Shown here: in pieces, positions 31,337 through 39,796 of the stretch
How positions within the stretch are numbered: the stretch's first letter is position 1
Layout: each line of letters begins with the position of its first letter
Origin: Promicromonospora sp. MEB111
GTDB taxonomy: Bacteria > Actinomycetota > Actinomycetes > Actinomycetales > Cellulomonadaceae
Assembly (NCBI RefSeq): GCF_030209445.1
Contig: NZ_JARVSD010000014.1
Span: 186,001-250,000, forward strand
Direction: 5' to 3'
Length of the DNA: 64,000 bases
Made by a program: the position numbers and the translations under genes
Notes under the pieces: model-generated
What the model was told of the DNA's origin: nothing
Databases searched by the model: none
The model's input: the letters and a program-made list of their open reading frames with translations, nothing else

Positions 31337-31366
31337 TTGCGCGCCTTCCATGTCTTTCGATAGTGT
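31337..31366 (+). promoter_or_regulatory. Promoter of the second sugar ABC operon
   Basis: TTGCGC (31337-31342), 18-bp spacer, TAGTGT (31361-31366). Its -10 touches the tandem operator that follows. Confidence 0.55.
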
Positions 31367-31406
31367 CCCGCTCATCGACACAGCAGTCCCGATCATCGGG
31401 ACAGCA
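31365..31406. promoter_or_regulatory. Tandem 21-bp operator repeats
   Basis: Two abutting 21-bp units (31365-31385 and 31386-31406) match at 18 positions. The second contains the dyad GTCCCGA-TCA-TCGGGAC. They cover the expected transcription start and are the likely binding site of the IclR protein encoded at 34636. Confidence 0.65.
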
Positions 31407-31429
31407 CACAATGAGGTGGAGACGTGGAG

Positions 31430-32761
31430 ATGAGTACGCTCACGCGCCGCACGGTCCTGCGGGCGATCGGCGCGGCCGGGCTCGCCGGCGTCGCGGCGAC
31501 GATCGCGGGCTGCGCGCCGACGATCGGGACGGCGCGGCTGCCGCGGGTCCCCGCGGCCTACGACGGGCCGCCGGTCACGCTGAAGTTCTGGAACGGGCTC
31601 ACCGGCGGCGACGGGCCGGTGATGCGGACCCTGATCGACGAGTTCACGCGGGAGCACCCGCACATCGGCATCGACATGTACGCCCTGCCGTGGGGCGACT
31701 TCTACCAGAAGTTCCCCGCCGCGGTGACGAGCGGCCTCGCACCGGACTTCGCCCTCATGCACAACTTCCAGGTGGCGACCAACGCCGCGCGGAAGGTGAT
31801 CATGCCGGTCGACGACGTCCTGGAGACGGTCGGCCTGGTCGAGTCGGACTACCTCCCGGTCGTCTGGGGCTCCGGCGTCTACCGGGACCAGCGCTGGTCG
31901 CTGCCGCTGGACATGTGGCCCGACTCGCTGTTCTACAACCGCCGGGTGCTGGAGCAGGCCGGGCTGGACCCGGACGCGCCGCCGACGGACCGCGCCGCCT
32001 ACGAGCACGCGCTCGACGCGCTGGCGTCGGCCGGGGTCCAGGGCCACTGGCTCCCCGCCGTCGACCCGCAGGGGGTGGGGCGCGGCTTCGACTCCCTGCT
32101 CTGGCAGTTCGGCGGCGAGCACTATGACAGCGCTGGCAGGGCCGCGACGTTCGGCGCCCAGGCCGGGGTGGACGCGCTCACCTGGCAGCAGTCCCTGATC
32201 CGGGCGGGCTGGAGCCCGCGGAATGTCAGCGGCTCGGACGCCTCGATGGCGTTCAAGAACGACCAGAACGCGTTCCTCTGGGGCGGCCCCGGCGCCCTCA
32301 TCAACGACCTCGGCTCGGTCGACGGGCTCGACTGGGACGTCGCTCCGCTGCCGCGGATCGGCGGCGGGCGGGCCGCGTTCTCCGGCTCGCACCAGTTCGT
32401 GGTCGCGCGCCAGCCGCGGTTCGACGCCGACCGGCTCGCCGCCGTCGTGACGTTCCTCGGGTGGATCCTCGCGAACTCGATCGGCTGGGCCACGGCGGGT
32501 CCGGTCCCCGCCCGCATGCCGATCCTGGACTCGCCCGAGCTGGCTGAGCTGACAGCGCAGTCACACGTCGCCGAGGGCGTGGAGCACATCCGGTTCTACC
32601 CGCTGGTGCCGGGGATCGCGGAGGTGCAGACCACCATCCTGTACCCCGCGATCGGCGACGCCCTGCTCTCGCTCGGCGACCCGCGCGCGGCGCTGGAGAC
32701 CGCGACGACCCAGGCGTCCTTCCTGCTCCAGGAGAACGCCGAGAAGTACGGGAGGGCCTGA
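31430..32761 (+). CDS. Sugar ABC transporter substrate-binding lipoprotein (MalE/SBP_bac_1)
   Basis: A 443-residue extracellular binding lipoprotein. The signal sequence starts TRRTVLRAIGAAG and ends in lipobox TIAGC, a Tat-like twin-arginine lipoprotein signal. The mature part opens VTLKFWNGLTGGDGPVM, typical of family 1 sugar binders, and contains NFQVATNAARKV and GGPGALINDLGSVDG. ATG 31430 is preferred; an in-frame GTG six bases upstream is possible. It heads an operon with two permeases, an IclR regulator and a sugar-acid dehydratase, so a hexonate or uronate ligand is inferred. Confidence 0.92.
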   Translation: MSTLTRRTVLRAIGAAGLAGVAATIAGCAPTIGTARLPRVPAAYDGPPVTLKFWNGLTGGDGPVMRTLIDEFTREHPHIGIDMYALPWGDFYQKFPAAVTSGLAPDFALMHNFQVATNAARKVIMPVDDVLETVGLVESDYLPVVWGSGVYRDQRWSLPLDMWPDSLFYNRRVLEQAGLDPDAPPTDRAAYEHALDALASAGVQGHWLPAVDPQGVGRGFDSLLWQFGGEHYDSAGRAATFGAQAGVDALTWQQSLIRAGWSPRNVSGSDASMAFKNDQNAFLWGGPGALINDLGSVDGLDWDVAPLPRIGGGRAAFSGSHQFVVARQPRFDADRLAAVVTFLGWILANSIGWATAGPVPARMPILDSPELAELTAQSHVAEGVEHIRFYPLVPGIAEVQTTILYPAIGDALLSLGDPRAALETATTQASFLLQENAEKYGRA

Positions 32762-32762
32762 C

Positions 32763-33707
32763 ATGACCGCCACCGCCGTCCGCGCGACCACCACGGCCGC
32801 CGTCGCCACCACCGCCGTCTCGCCCAGCCGGCCCCGGCCCTGGACGCCCTATCTCTTCCTCGCGCCCTTCCTGCTGATCTTCGGCACGTTCGTGCTGGTC
32901 CCCGCCGTGTCGGGGCTCTGGATGAGCCTGCACAACTGGGACTTCTTCCTGCCCGACCGGCCGTTCGTGGGCCTCCAGAACTACGTGGACCTGTTCACCC
33001 CGGACGCGCTGGTGGCGCAGCAGTTCTGGGAGAGCATGCGGGCCACCGGGCTGTTCGTGGTGCTCTCGGTGCCGCTGCTCATGGCCATCCCGCTGGGCCT
33101 GGCGCTGCTGCTCAACCAGCGGTTCCGCGGGCGTACCTTCTTCCGCGCGGTCTTCTTCGCGCCGTACGTGCTGGGCGTCAGCGTGGTCGGCCTGCTCTGG
33201 CAGTACCTCCTGAACGGCAACACCGGCCTGGTCAACGGGTACCTCGCGGAGCTCGGCGTCACCGAGGCGGTGCCGTGGCTGACGGCGACGCCGTGGGTCT
33301 GGGTCTCGCTGGTGGGCGTCACGGTCTGGTGGACCATGGGCTTCAACTCCGTGGTCTACCTCGCGGGCCTGCAGAACGTGGACGAGGCGCTCTACGACGC
33401 CGCCAAGGTCGACGGCGCGAACCGGTGGCAGCAGCTCGTGCACGTGACGATCCCGCAGCTGCGCCCCGTCATCCTCTTCGTCCTGACGATGACGGTCCTG
33501 GCCTCGGCGAACATGTTCGGCCAGTCCTACCTGCTCACCGCGGGCAACCCGTCGAACGAGACGCGCACGGCCATCATGTTCATCGCCGAGGTGGGCCTGG
33601 AGCAGTTCCGCATGGGCCTCGCCGCCGCGATGAGCTATCTCCTCGCCCTCCTGCTGATCGCCGTCAGTGCCCTGAACTTCCTGTTCCTGCGACAGAAGGA
33701 GAGCTGA
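32763..33707 (+). CDS. Sugar ABC transporter permease (MalF-like)
   Basis: A 314-residue inner-membrane permease with six helices (PYLFLAPFLLIFGTFVLVPAV onward). The cytoplasmic EAA loop reads DEALYDAAKVDGANRWQQLVHVTIPQLRPVI, the docking site for the ATPase. It starts one base after the binding-protein stop codon. No ATPase gene occurs in this operon, so it probably uses a shared multi-sugar ATPase (MsiK type) encoded elsewhere, as in many actinobacteria. Confidence 0.93.
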   Translation: MTATAVRATTTAAVATTAVSPSRPRPWTPYLFLAPFLLIFGTFVLVPAVSGLWMSLHNWDFFLPDRPFVGLQNYVDLFTPDALVAQQFWESMRATGLFVVLSVPLLMAIPLGLALLLNQRFRGRTFFRAVFFAPYVLGVSVVGLLWQYLLNGNTGLVNGYLAELGVTEAVPWLTATPWVWVSLVGVTVWWTMGFNSVVYLAGLQNVDEALYDAAKVDGANRWQQLVHVTIPQLRPVILFVLTMTVLASANMFGQSYLLTAGNPSNETRTAIMFIAEVGLEQFRMGLAAAMSYLLALLLIAVSALNFLFLRQKES

Positions 33708-33708
33708 C

Positions 33709-34626
33709 GTGGCCACCACCGTCGTTCCCACCGGCAGCACCACCCGTCCCGCGGCGACGCGGCAGCCCGCGGCCCGGCGCCTGCGCGACGAGGCGACCGG
33801 CCGCGGCGTCGTCGGCACGCTGCTGCTGTACGCGATGCTGCTCATCCTGTCCGTGCTCATCCTGGCGCCGCTGCTGTGGATGCTCTCCACGTCGTTCAAG
33901 ACGACGGGCGACGCCACGGCCCTGCCGCCGGAGTGGATCCCGCCCACGCCGACCGTCGAGGGCTACACCCGGCTGTTCGCCGACGCGCAGGCCCCGCTGC
34001 TGCGCTGGCTCGGCAACTCCGTGCTCGTCGGCGTGCTGCACACCGTCCTGGTGCTCGCCACGGCGTCGGCGGCCGCGTACCCGCTGGCCCGGATGCGGTT
34101 CCCCGGCCGCCGGCTGATCTTCGCGCTGATCATCGCCACGCTGTTCGTCCCCGGCTTCGTCTTTCTCATGCCGAACTACCTGATCGTGGACGGGCTGGGC
34201 TGGCTCGACAGCGTCTGGGCGCTGGTGGTGCCGGGCGCGGCGAGCGCGTTCGGCGTGTTCTTCCTGGTCCAGTTCTTCCAGAGCCTCCCGGCGGAGCTGG
34301 AGGAGGCGGCGCTGATCGACGGCGCCAACCGCTGGCAGATCTTCGTCCGCGTGGTGCTGCCCCTGTCCCGGGCGCCGCTCGCGACGCTCGGCCTGCTGTC
34401 GTTCCTCGGGAGCTGGAACGACTTCCTCTGGCCCCTGTACGTGCTGTTCAACCCGGAGCAGCTCACGCTTCCCGCCGGTCTGGCGACGCTGCGGGGTGCC
34501 TACGCCACCGACTTCCCGGCGGTCATGGCGGGGGCGGCGATCGCGAGCGTCCCGGTGCTGATCCTGTTCGCGTTCGTGCAGCGCTACGTGATCGCCGGCG
34601 TCGCCCGCTCCGGTCTCAAGGGATGA
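33709..34626 (+). CDS. Sugar ABC transporter permease (MalG-like)
   Basis: A 305-residue partner permease. After a 35-residue cytoplasmic N-terminus the helices begin GTLLLYAMLLILSVLILAPLLWML; the EAA loop is ELEEAALIDGANRWQIFVRVVLPLSRAPLATLGL. The GTG start lies one base after the MalF-like stop, with GAAGGAGAG upstream. With the preceding gene it forms the heterodimeric channel for the ligand of the lipoprotein at 31430. Confidence 0.93.
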   Translation: MATTVVPTGSTTRPAATRQPAARRLRDEATGRGVVGTLLLYAMLLILSVLILAPLLWMLSTSFKTTGDATALPPEWIPPTPTVEGYTRLFADAQAPLLRWLGNSVLVGVLHTVLVLATASAAAYPLARMRFPGRRLIFALIIATLFVPGFVFLMPNYLIVDGLGWLDSVWALVVPGAASAFGVFFLVQFFQSLPAELEEAALIDGANRWQIFVRVVLPLSRAPLATLGLLSFLGSWNDFLWPLYVLFNPEQLTLPAGLATLRGAYATDFPAVMAGAAIASVPVLILFAFVQRYVIAGVARSGLKG

Positions 34627-34635
34627 GCAGGTGCC

Positions 34636-35442
34636 GTGCAGAATGGCAGCGTGACTGACTCGAGCAACCGGGCCCCCGCCGACGGCGGGGCCGCCGGCAC
34701 CCTCGCACGCGGCCTGGACATCGTCGAACGGATCGCGGCGACTCCGGGCCTGACCGTCCAGCGGCTGGCCGCGGACCTCGGGCTCAGCCGCAGCGCCGCC
34801 TACCGCATCGTGGGCACGCTGCGGGAGCGCGGCTACGTGGTGGGCGAGACCGAGCTGCGGCTCGGGCCCGTCGTGATGCGCCTGGGGCTGCAGGCGCTGG
34901 ACGGCCTCGACGTCCACGCCGTGGGGCCCGAGCACCTGCGCGAGCTCGTCGCCGAGACCGAGGAGACGGCGTTCATCGCCATCTTCGACGACGACCAGAT
35001 GTGCTACGTGATGCAGCAGGAGGGGCCGCAGGTGGTGAAGGTGGTCTCCAAGCTGGGCAGTCGCGCCCCGCTGCACGCGTCGGCACTGGGCAAGGCCTAC
35101 CTGTCGGCGCTCCCGCCGGCCGAGGCCCGGGCGATCGTCGACCGCATCCCGCTGACCGGCTACACCCCGACCACCCTCACCACCGCGCCCACGCTGCACG
35201 CGGAGCTCGACCGCATCCGCGATCGTGGCTGGGCCCTCGACGACGCCGAGCGGGAGCCCGGCGTGCGCTGCGTCGCCGCGCCGATCCTCGGTGCGGGTGA
35301 TCTCCCGGTCGCCGCGATCAGCGCGGCCGGGCCCCGGGACCGCATCGTCGCGGCCCAGCCCTCGATCGTGGCGGCCGTGCGCCGTACCGCCGCCCGCCTC
35401 TCCGTCGCGCTCGGCGCGGCACCACCGCCCGACCTTCCCTGA
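34636..35442 (+). CDS. IclR-family transcriptional regulator
   Basis: A 268-residue IclR protein. The HTH spans GTLARGLDIVERIAATPGLTVQRLAADLGLSRSAAYRIVGTL, and the effector domain includes DDQMCYVMQQEGPQVVKVVSKLG and PLHASALGKAYLSALP. GTG 34636 follows AGCAGG; GTG 34651 is an alternative. It sits inside the sugar operon, nine bases after the MalG-like gene, and the tandem operator at 31365-31406 is the obvious candidate target. It probably senses an intermediate made by the downstream dehydratase. Confidence 0.88.
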   Translation: MQNGSVTDSSNRAPADGGAAGTLARGLDIVERIAATPGLTVQRLAADLGLSRSAAYRIVGTLRERGYVVGETELRLGPVVMRLGLQALDGLDVHAVGPEHLRELVAETEETAFIAIFDDDQMCYVMQQEGPQVVKVVSKLGSRAPLHASALGKAYLSALPPAEARAIVDRIPLTGYTPTTLTTAPTLHAELDRIRDRGWALDDAEREPGVRCVAAPILGAGDLPVAAISAAGPRDRIVAAQPSIVAAVRRTAARLSVALGAAPPPDLP

Positions 35443-35451
35443 TTGGACCCC

Positions 35452-36558
35452 ATGGCCTCCGCAGACCCCCGCATCCGTACCGTCCGGCTCGCCTCGCTGG
35501 AGACCCGCTACCCCCGGACCGTGGGCCGCAACGCCCGGCTCGGCAGCCACGGCGCCGGACCCGGCTCGGACGTCGCAGTGCTCGTCACCGACGACGGCCG
35601 GGCCGGCTGGGGGCTGTTCGAGGGGCCGCCGGGCGACGTCGCCCGGGTCGAGGGTCGCCTGCTCTCGGAGCTGATCGACCCCGCCACGGGCATCCTCGAC
35701 GACGCGGAGCACTGGCTCGACATCGCCCTGCACGACCTGCTCGGCGTGGTGCACGACGCCCCGGTGCACGCGCTGCTCGGCGGTCGGGGCACGCCGGACG
35801 TCGCCGTCTACGACGGCGCGATCTACTTCGACGACCTGGACCCCGACGACGCGCCGCGCGGCGTCGGCGTGCTGGTCGAGGAGTGCCGCGCGGACGCCGC
35901 GCTGGGCTTCCGGGACTTCAAGCTCAAGATCGGCCGGGGCAACAAGTGGCTCTCCCGTGCGGCCGGCGACGCCCGCGACATCGAGGTGACCCGCGCGATC
36001 CGCGACGCGTTCCCGGACGCCCGGATCCTGGTGGACGCCAACGACGGCTACGACCGCGACGGGTTCGTCGCCTACCTGGAGGCCGTCGCCGACGTGGGGC
36101 TGTACTGGGTCGAGGAGCCGTTCCTGGACGACGCGGACGACCTCAAGGCCCTGCGCGCGTGGCTCGACGCGCACTCGCCGGAGACCCGGATCGCCGAGGG
36201 GGAGACCTCGCCCGACGTCGCCGCGCTGCTGCCGGTCGCCGCCGCCGGGTCGATCGACGTGCTGCTCATGGACGTGATGTCGTACGGCCTGACCGCCTGG
36301 CGCGCCCTGATGCCCCGGCTCGTGGCGGACGGCGTCCACGCCTCGCCGCACGCGTGGGGGCGGCCGCTCAAGACCCGATACGCGGCGCACCTCGCGGCAG
36401 GGCTGGGCAACGTCGAGGTCGTCGAGGGCGTGCCGGGCACCGTGGCCGGCGTCGACCCCGGGCTGCTCACCCCGGCCGACGGCGTGCTGCGGCTGGGTGA
36501 CACCCCCGGCTTCGGCATCCCCGTGCCGGACGACGTCCACCTGCGCCCGATCGGCTGA
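35452..36558 (+). CDS. Enolase-superfamily sugar-acid dehydratase (mandelate racemase group)
   Basis: A 368-residue enolase-superfamily enzyme. The N-terminal capping domain is followed by a barrel with the K-x-K base (FRDFKLKIGRG), metal ligands Asp (ILVDANDGYD), Glu (LYWVEEPFLDD) and Glu (RIAEGETS), and a late His in ASPHAWGRPLKTR. K-x-K plus His is the mandelate-racemase pattern found in acid-sugar dehydratases and racemases. It would dehydrate a sugar acid to a 2-keto-3-deoxy acid. ATG 35452 is preferred; TTG 35443 is possible. It ends the operon before a strong terminator. The exact substrate is not deducible. Confidence 0.82.
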   Translation: MASADPRIRTVRLASLETRYPRTVGRNARLGSHGAGPGSDVAVLVTDDGRAGWGLFEGPPGDVARVEGRLLSELIDPATGILDDAEHWLDIALHDLLGVVHDAPVHALLGGRGTPDVAVYDGAIYFDDLDPDDAPRGVGVLVEECRADAALGFRDFKLKIGRGNKWLSRAAGDARDIEVTRAIRDAFPDARILVDANDGYDRDGFVAYLEAVADVGLYWVEEPFLDDADDLKALRAWLDAHSPETRIAEGETSPDVAALLPVAAAGSIDVLLMDVMSYGLTAWRALMPRLVADGVHASPHAWGRPLKTRYAAHLAAGLGNVEVVEGVPGTVAGVDPGLLTPADGVLRLGDTPGFGIPVPDDVHLRPIG

Positions 36559-36604
36559 TCCCGGCCGGCGTGCCGGGCGTGGGCGTCCGGCGGGACACGA
36601 AGGA

Positions 36605-36642
36605 GGGGGCCGGAGCGTCGCTCGCGCGACGCTCCGGCCCCC
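36605..36642. terminator. Bidirectional terminator hairpin
   Basis: A 17-bp perfect stem (36605-36621 with 36626-36642) around TCGC, between the convergent dehydratase and hydrolase genes. Confidence 0.85.
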
Positions 36643-36653
36643 GTCCGGCGTCC

Positions 36654-37463
36654 TCAGCTGCCCAGGGCGGCGACCTCCCGCACGGCGTCGGCGACGGCGC
36701 GGAAGTCCTTGTTGAGGATCGCGCCGTGGTTGCTGGGCACCTTGGCGCTGATCCTGATGTTCGGGTTGCCCGCCGTCGCGGCCTCCAGGCCGGCGCGGAT
36801 CTGCTCCTGCTCGTCGCCCCTGCTGCCGAGCGACGTGCCCGAGGCCACCACGTAGCGCACCGGGACGCCGATGTCGTTCAGCACCGGCGCCAGGGCGCTC
36901 TCGCGGGACAGCCTGCCGAGCTCGATGTTGCTCTCGGCCTGTTCCGCCGCGGTCATCCGCGGCGTGATGCCCGTGATCCGCAGCGGGATCGTGAACCAGC
37001 TCATCCGGCGGAACAGCTTGCGGATGCGGACCTCCATCGCGTCGTCGAGCCAGTCGTGCGGAAAGGCGCCGTCGACCAGGACCGCGCCCAGGGTGCGTCC
37101 CGGGTTGCGCTGCGCCCAGTGAGCCGCGACGACGGCCCCGTAGGACCAGCCGATCACCAGCGCCTTCTCCACGCCGCGGGCGGCGAGGACGGCGTCGACG
37201 TCGCGCACGGCGGCCTCGAACGAGTAGTCCGCGGACGTCCCGGACTTCTTGCCGCGTGCGCGCTCGTCGAAGGTGATGTGCCGGTAGCCGGTGCCCAGGT
37301 CGGCGATGGTCTTGCGCCAGTAGCCCTGGGTCGCGAACTGGCCGTTCAGGTAGACGACCGGGAGACCGGGGCCGCCGGTGTCGGTCACGGCCAGGGCCGT
37401 GTCGTCGACCGGCACCATGCCGGACCACGCGGTGCTGGTCGAGGAAGCGCTGTCGTTCGTCAT
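36654..37463 (-). CDS. Alpha/beta-fold hydrolase
   Basis: A 269-residue alpha/beta hydrolase. The oxyanion region is PVVYLNGQFATQGYW and the nucleophile elbow GWSYGA supplies the Ser. An acid is likely in the PVRYVVASGTS region and the catalytic His is in VPSNHGAIL. It is cytoplasmic with no signal peptide. ATG 37463 lies eight bases after AAGG; a GTG nine bases earlier overlaps that ribosome site. It is downstream of the DUF4097 gene on the same strand, but a hairpin lies between them. Substrate unknown. Confidence 0.83.
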   Translation of the reverse strand: MTNDSASSTSTAWSGMVPVDDTALAVTDTGGPGLPVVYLNGQFATQGYWRKTIADLGTGYRHITFDERARGKKSGTSADYSFEAAVRDVDAVLAARGVEKALVIGWSYGAVVAAHWAQRNPGRTLGAVLVDGAFPHDWLDDAMEVRIRKLFRRMSWFTIPLRITGITPRMTAAEQAESNIELGRLSRESALAPVLNDIGVPVRYVVASGTSLGSRGDEQEQIRAGLEAATAGNPNIRISAKVPSNHGAILNKDFRAVADAVREVAALGS

Positions 37464-37550
37464 GTTCTCCACCTTGTGGGTCGTGGTGCGGTCGGTGCGG
37501 TCGGGTGGTGCCGTCGTACGTGGTGCCGGCGCTCAGGCGCCGTGGTTCGT

Positions 37551-37581
37551 GGTGCCGGCCCGGTCGGCCGGGGCCGGCACC
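37551..37581. terminator. Hairpin between the DUF4097 and hydrolase genes
   Basis: GGTGCCGGCCC (37551-37561) pairs with GGGCCGGCACC (37571-37581). It directly follows the DUF4097 stop on the minus strand and may attenuate read-through into the hydrolase gene. The surrounding gap contains repeated GTGGTGCCG units. Confidence 0.55.
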
Positions 37582-37588
37582 GCCCCGC

Positions 37589-38254
37589 TCAGAGGCTGCG
37601 AGCGGAGATGTCGCCGTAGGCGGTCGTCGCGCGGACGTCCAGCACGGCGGCGCCGTCGTTCTTGAGGGTGTTGCTGATGCGGCCGAGGCTCGTACCGGCG
37701 TCGAGGGTGGCCGAGACGCCGGCGCCCGCGGCGACCGTGATGTCACCGGCCTGGGTGCTGAGCACGACCGAACCGTTCGTGGCCTCCGCGACCCGGATGT
37801 CGCCGCGGGCGGTGGTGATCTCCGCGGGACCGGTGAGCCGGCCCACCTCGACGTCGCCGTCGATCGCGGTGAGGCGCAGGCTCGCCGCCTCGTCGATCTT
37901 GATCTGCTGGTAGGCGCCGTCGAAGACCACGTCACCGAGGCGGCCGACGGCGCGGAGCTCGGCGGCCTCGGACGTGCCCTCGAGACCCGAGCCCGCGGGG
38001 AGCTGGACGGTGACCTCCACGGAACCCGCGTGGCCGACGAGCTTGTTGCGGGGCTCGGCGGTGCGGATCTGCAGCACGCCGTCGGCGTAGGTGACGGTGG
38101 TCTGCTCGGCGGTCTGGACGTCGCGGCTCTTGGCGGGGTTGGTGGGCCGCACCTCGACGGTGGTGTCGGCGCGGTCGGCGGCGATGAGCTGGACCCGGCC
38201 GGCGGGGATCTCGACGACGGTGGAGATCGGGGCGGGGGTGTCGAAGTTCTGCAT
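37589..38254 (-). CDS. DUF4097 beta-repeat protein
   Basis: A 221-residue protein built almost wholly of short beta repeats (IDGDVEVGRLTGPAEITTARGDIRVAEATNG), the DUF4097/DUF2807-type right-handed beta helix. It has no signal peptide, so it appears cytosolic. AGGAG precedes the ATG at 38254, and TTGCCA-N17-TAGCGT lies upstream on the minus strand. It is divergent from a two-HTH regulator. This pairing recurs in actinobacteria from general knowledge, but no molecular role is established. Confidence 0.82.
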   Translation of the reverse strand: MQNFDTPAPISTVVEIPAGRVQLIAADRADTTVEVRPTNPAKSRDVQTAEQTTVTYADGVLQIRTAEPRNKLVGHAGSVEVTVQLPAGSGLEGTSEAAELRAVGRLGDVVFDGAYQQIKIDEAASLRLTAIDGDVEVGRLTGPAEITTARGDIRVAEATNGSVVLSTQAGDITVAAGAGVSATLDAGTSLGRISNTLKNDGAAVLDVRATTAYGDISARSL

Positions 38255-38303
38255 GGTGATCGGCTCCTGTGCTGGTTGCTGCTCGGTGTTTCTGACATCG
38301 CAA

Positions 38304-38332
38304 ACGCTACGTTGCTTTCCAGAGCGTGGCAA
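38304..38332 (-). promoter_or_regulatory. Promoter of the DUF4097 gene
   Basis: On the minus strand: TTGCCA (38332-38327), 17-bp spacer, TAGCGT (38309-38304). GTTGCGTTGACAGAAC at 38340-38355 looks like an inverted partial copy of the repeats on the regulator side. Confidence 0.6.
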
Positions 38333-38383
38333 CATCCTTGTTGCGTTGACAGAACATATACGCAGGTCAGAGCGCACAAAGGG

Positions 38384-38450
38384 TTGCAATGGTTCTGAAA
38401 CTAACGCAACGCAACGGATGTCGTCCATTGCAATGGCTCTGAAGTGAACG
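38384..38450. promoter_or_regulatory. Two direct repeats, likely regulator operators
   Basis: Two 23-bp copies (38384-38406 and 38428-38450) beginning TTGCAATGG and ending AACG, identical at 19 positions and spaced 44 bp start to start, about four helical turns. The second copy contains the -35 of the regulator promoter. Confidence 0.65.
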
Positions 38451-38457
38451 CTATGCT
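38428..38457 (+). promoter_or_regulatory. Promoter of the two-HTH regulator
   Basis: TTGCAA (38428-38433), 18-bp spacer, TATGCT (38452-38457), 42 bp before the ATG. The overlap with a 23-bp repeat suggests autoregulation. Confidence 0.6.
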
Positions 38458-38499
38458 GGGCAGGCAGGGACACCACGAGGGGCCACGGAGGGGATCGCG

Positions 38500-39252
38500 A
38501 TGCCGGGAGGCAGACTCACCAAGCAGGAGCGTCAGCAGATCGCGCTGGGCCTGGCCGACGACCTGTCCTACGCCGAGATCGCGCGGCGCCTCGACCGCCC
38601 GACGTCCACGGTCACACGTGAGGTGCTGCGCAACGGCGGCCCCACCGGCTACCGCGCGGAGCTGGCCCATCGCGCCACGGAACGCCGCGCCCACCGGAGC
38701 CGGCAGGCCGCGCCCCGCAGTGCCCAGGCGCTGCCCCAGGCGCACGGGCGCGACGCCGCGGCGGTGGCCGACTTCGAGGAGACGCTCACCACGGTGCTCA
38801 TGGCCTCGGGCCTGCCCAAGATGACCGCTCGCGTGCTGACCTGCCTGTTCACCACCGACGCGGGCAGCGTCACCGCCGCCGACCTCGTCCGGCGGCTCCA
38901 GGTCAGCCCGGCGTCCGTCTCCAAGGCGATCACGTTCCTCGAGGGACAGGGCCTCGTGCGGCGGGAGCGCGACGAGGGCCGCCGCGAGCGGTACGTCGCG
39001 GACAACGACGTCTGGTACCAGTCGACGATCGCCAGCGCCCGGGCCAACGACCAGCTCGCCGAGACCGCCCGGCAGGGCGTCGTCGTGCTCGGGGCGAGCA
39101 CGCCCGCAGCGGCGCGCCTGGAGAACATCGCCCGGTTCCTCGACTTCATCAGCGAGAGCATCGTCCGCGCCGCCGAGCAGGCCCGCGAGGTGCTGCACAC
39201 CGGTCCCGTGCAGATGTCGGACGACGCCGGAGCGGGGGACCGTGACCGCTAG
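38500..39252 (+). CDS. Regulator with IS30-type HTH fused to a MarR/GbsR-like winged helix
   Basis: A 250-residue protein with two DNA-binding domains. Residues 1-60 (LTKQERQQIALGLADDLSYAEIARRLDRPTSTVTREVLRNGG) are the HTH_38 domain of IS30 transposases, but no DDE catalytic domain follows. Residues 85-210 form a winged helix of the MarR/GbsR group (AADLVRRLQVSPASVSKAITFLEGQGLVRRERDEGRRERYV). The C-terminal helices resemble a GbsR dimerisation region. It diverges from the DUF4097 gene; the shared promoter region holds direct repeats. It looks like a domesticated HTH joined to a MarR scaffold. The effector is unknown. Confidence 0.82.
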   Translation: MPGGRLTKQERQQIALGLADDLSYAEIARRLDRPTSTVTREVLRNGGPTGYRAELAHRATERRAHRSRQAAPRSAQALPQAHGRDAAAVADFEETLTTVLMASGLPKMTARVLTCLFTTDAGSVTAADLVRRLQVSPASVSKAITFLEGQGLVRRERDEGRRERYVADNDVWYQSTIASARANDQLAETARQGVVVLGASTPAAARLENIARFLDFISESIVRAAEQAREVLHTGPVQMSDDAGAGDRDR

Positions 39253-39785
39253 TGCAGCGCCAGCTTCAGCCCGATCATCGCGACCCCCAGCAGGCCCGCG
39301 GTCGCCGTGGCGGCCAGGCGCCTGCCACCCGTCAGCCCGCTGTCGGTGCTCATGCGCCAGCCCACGACCAGCAGCAGCACGAGGTTGACGACGAGGGCGA
39401 TGTCGACGGCCACGTCGGCCGGCACCCGGAGCACCGCCTCGATCAGGAGCACGACGACGGGCGCGGTGCAGGCAGCCACGAGCGGCAGCCCCTCGGTGAG
39501 CACGTGCCGGCGTTCGGCGGCGTCGAGGGGGCGGCGCGCGAGGGAGCGCGCGGCGATGAGGTGCGCGTAGGACTCGGCGCACCAGTAGACCAGCAGCGTG
39601 CCGCCCAGCAGCCCGGCGACCCGCACGAGCCCGAGGTCAGCGGGGGCGGACGCGAGCACGGAGCCGGTGATGACCAGCCCGTACAGGTACGCCGCGCGCT
39701 CCTTGAGCGACTCGCCCGGCTCACCGTGCTCGTCGGCTCTGACATGCCGCCCCGTGCGGCGGGGGTCCGGCTCGTCGGCACGCAC
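39249..39785 (-). CDS. Four-TM membrane protein of unknown function
   Basis: A 178-residue polytopic protein with about four helices (YLYGLVITGSVLASAP, RVAGLLGGTLLVYWCAESYAHL, LPLVAACTAPVVVLLIEAVL and VDIALVVNLVLLLVVGW plus a last LAATATAGLLGVAMIGL). The Arg-rich first 25 residues are cytoplasmic. GTG 39785 is the most plausible start but lacks a clear ribosome site; it overlaps the end of the sulfatase gene, suggesting coupling to it. Its stop overlaps that of the convergent regulator. No family recognised. Confidence 0.6.
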   Translation of the reverse strand: MRADEPDPRRTGRHVRADEHGEPGESLKERAAYLYGLVITGSVLASAPADLGLVRVAGLLGGTLLVYWCAESYAHLIAARSLARRPLDAAERRHVLTEGLPLVAACTAPVVVLLIEAVLRVPADVAVDIALVVNLVLLLVVGWRMSTDSGLTGGRRLAATATAGLLGVAMIGLKLALH

Positions 39786-39796
39786 GACGACCGCGC

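Noticed and set aside
33664-38379. A 1,571-codon open frame on the minus strand
   Set aside because: It runs antisense through permease, IclR and dehydratase genes and in the wrong frame through the hydrolase and DUF4097 genes; composition is typical of GC-driven stop-free frames.
38500-38680. Possible IS30 transposase from the N-terminal HTH
   Set aside because: No DDE domain, no terminal inverted repeats and no target duplication; the rest is a MarR/GbsR-like winged helix.
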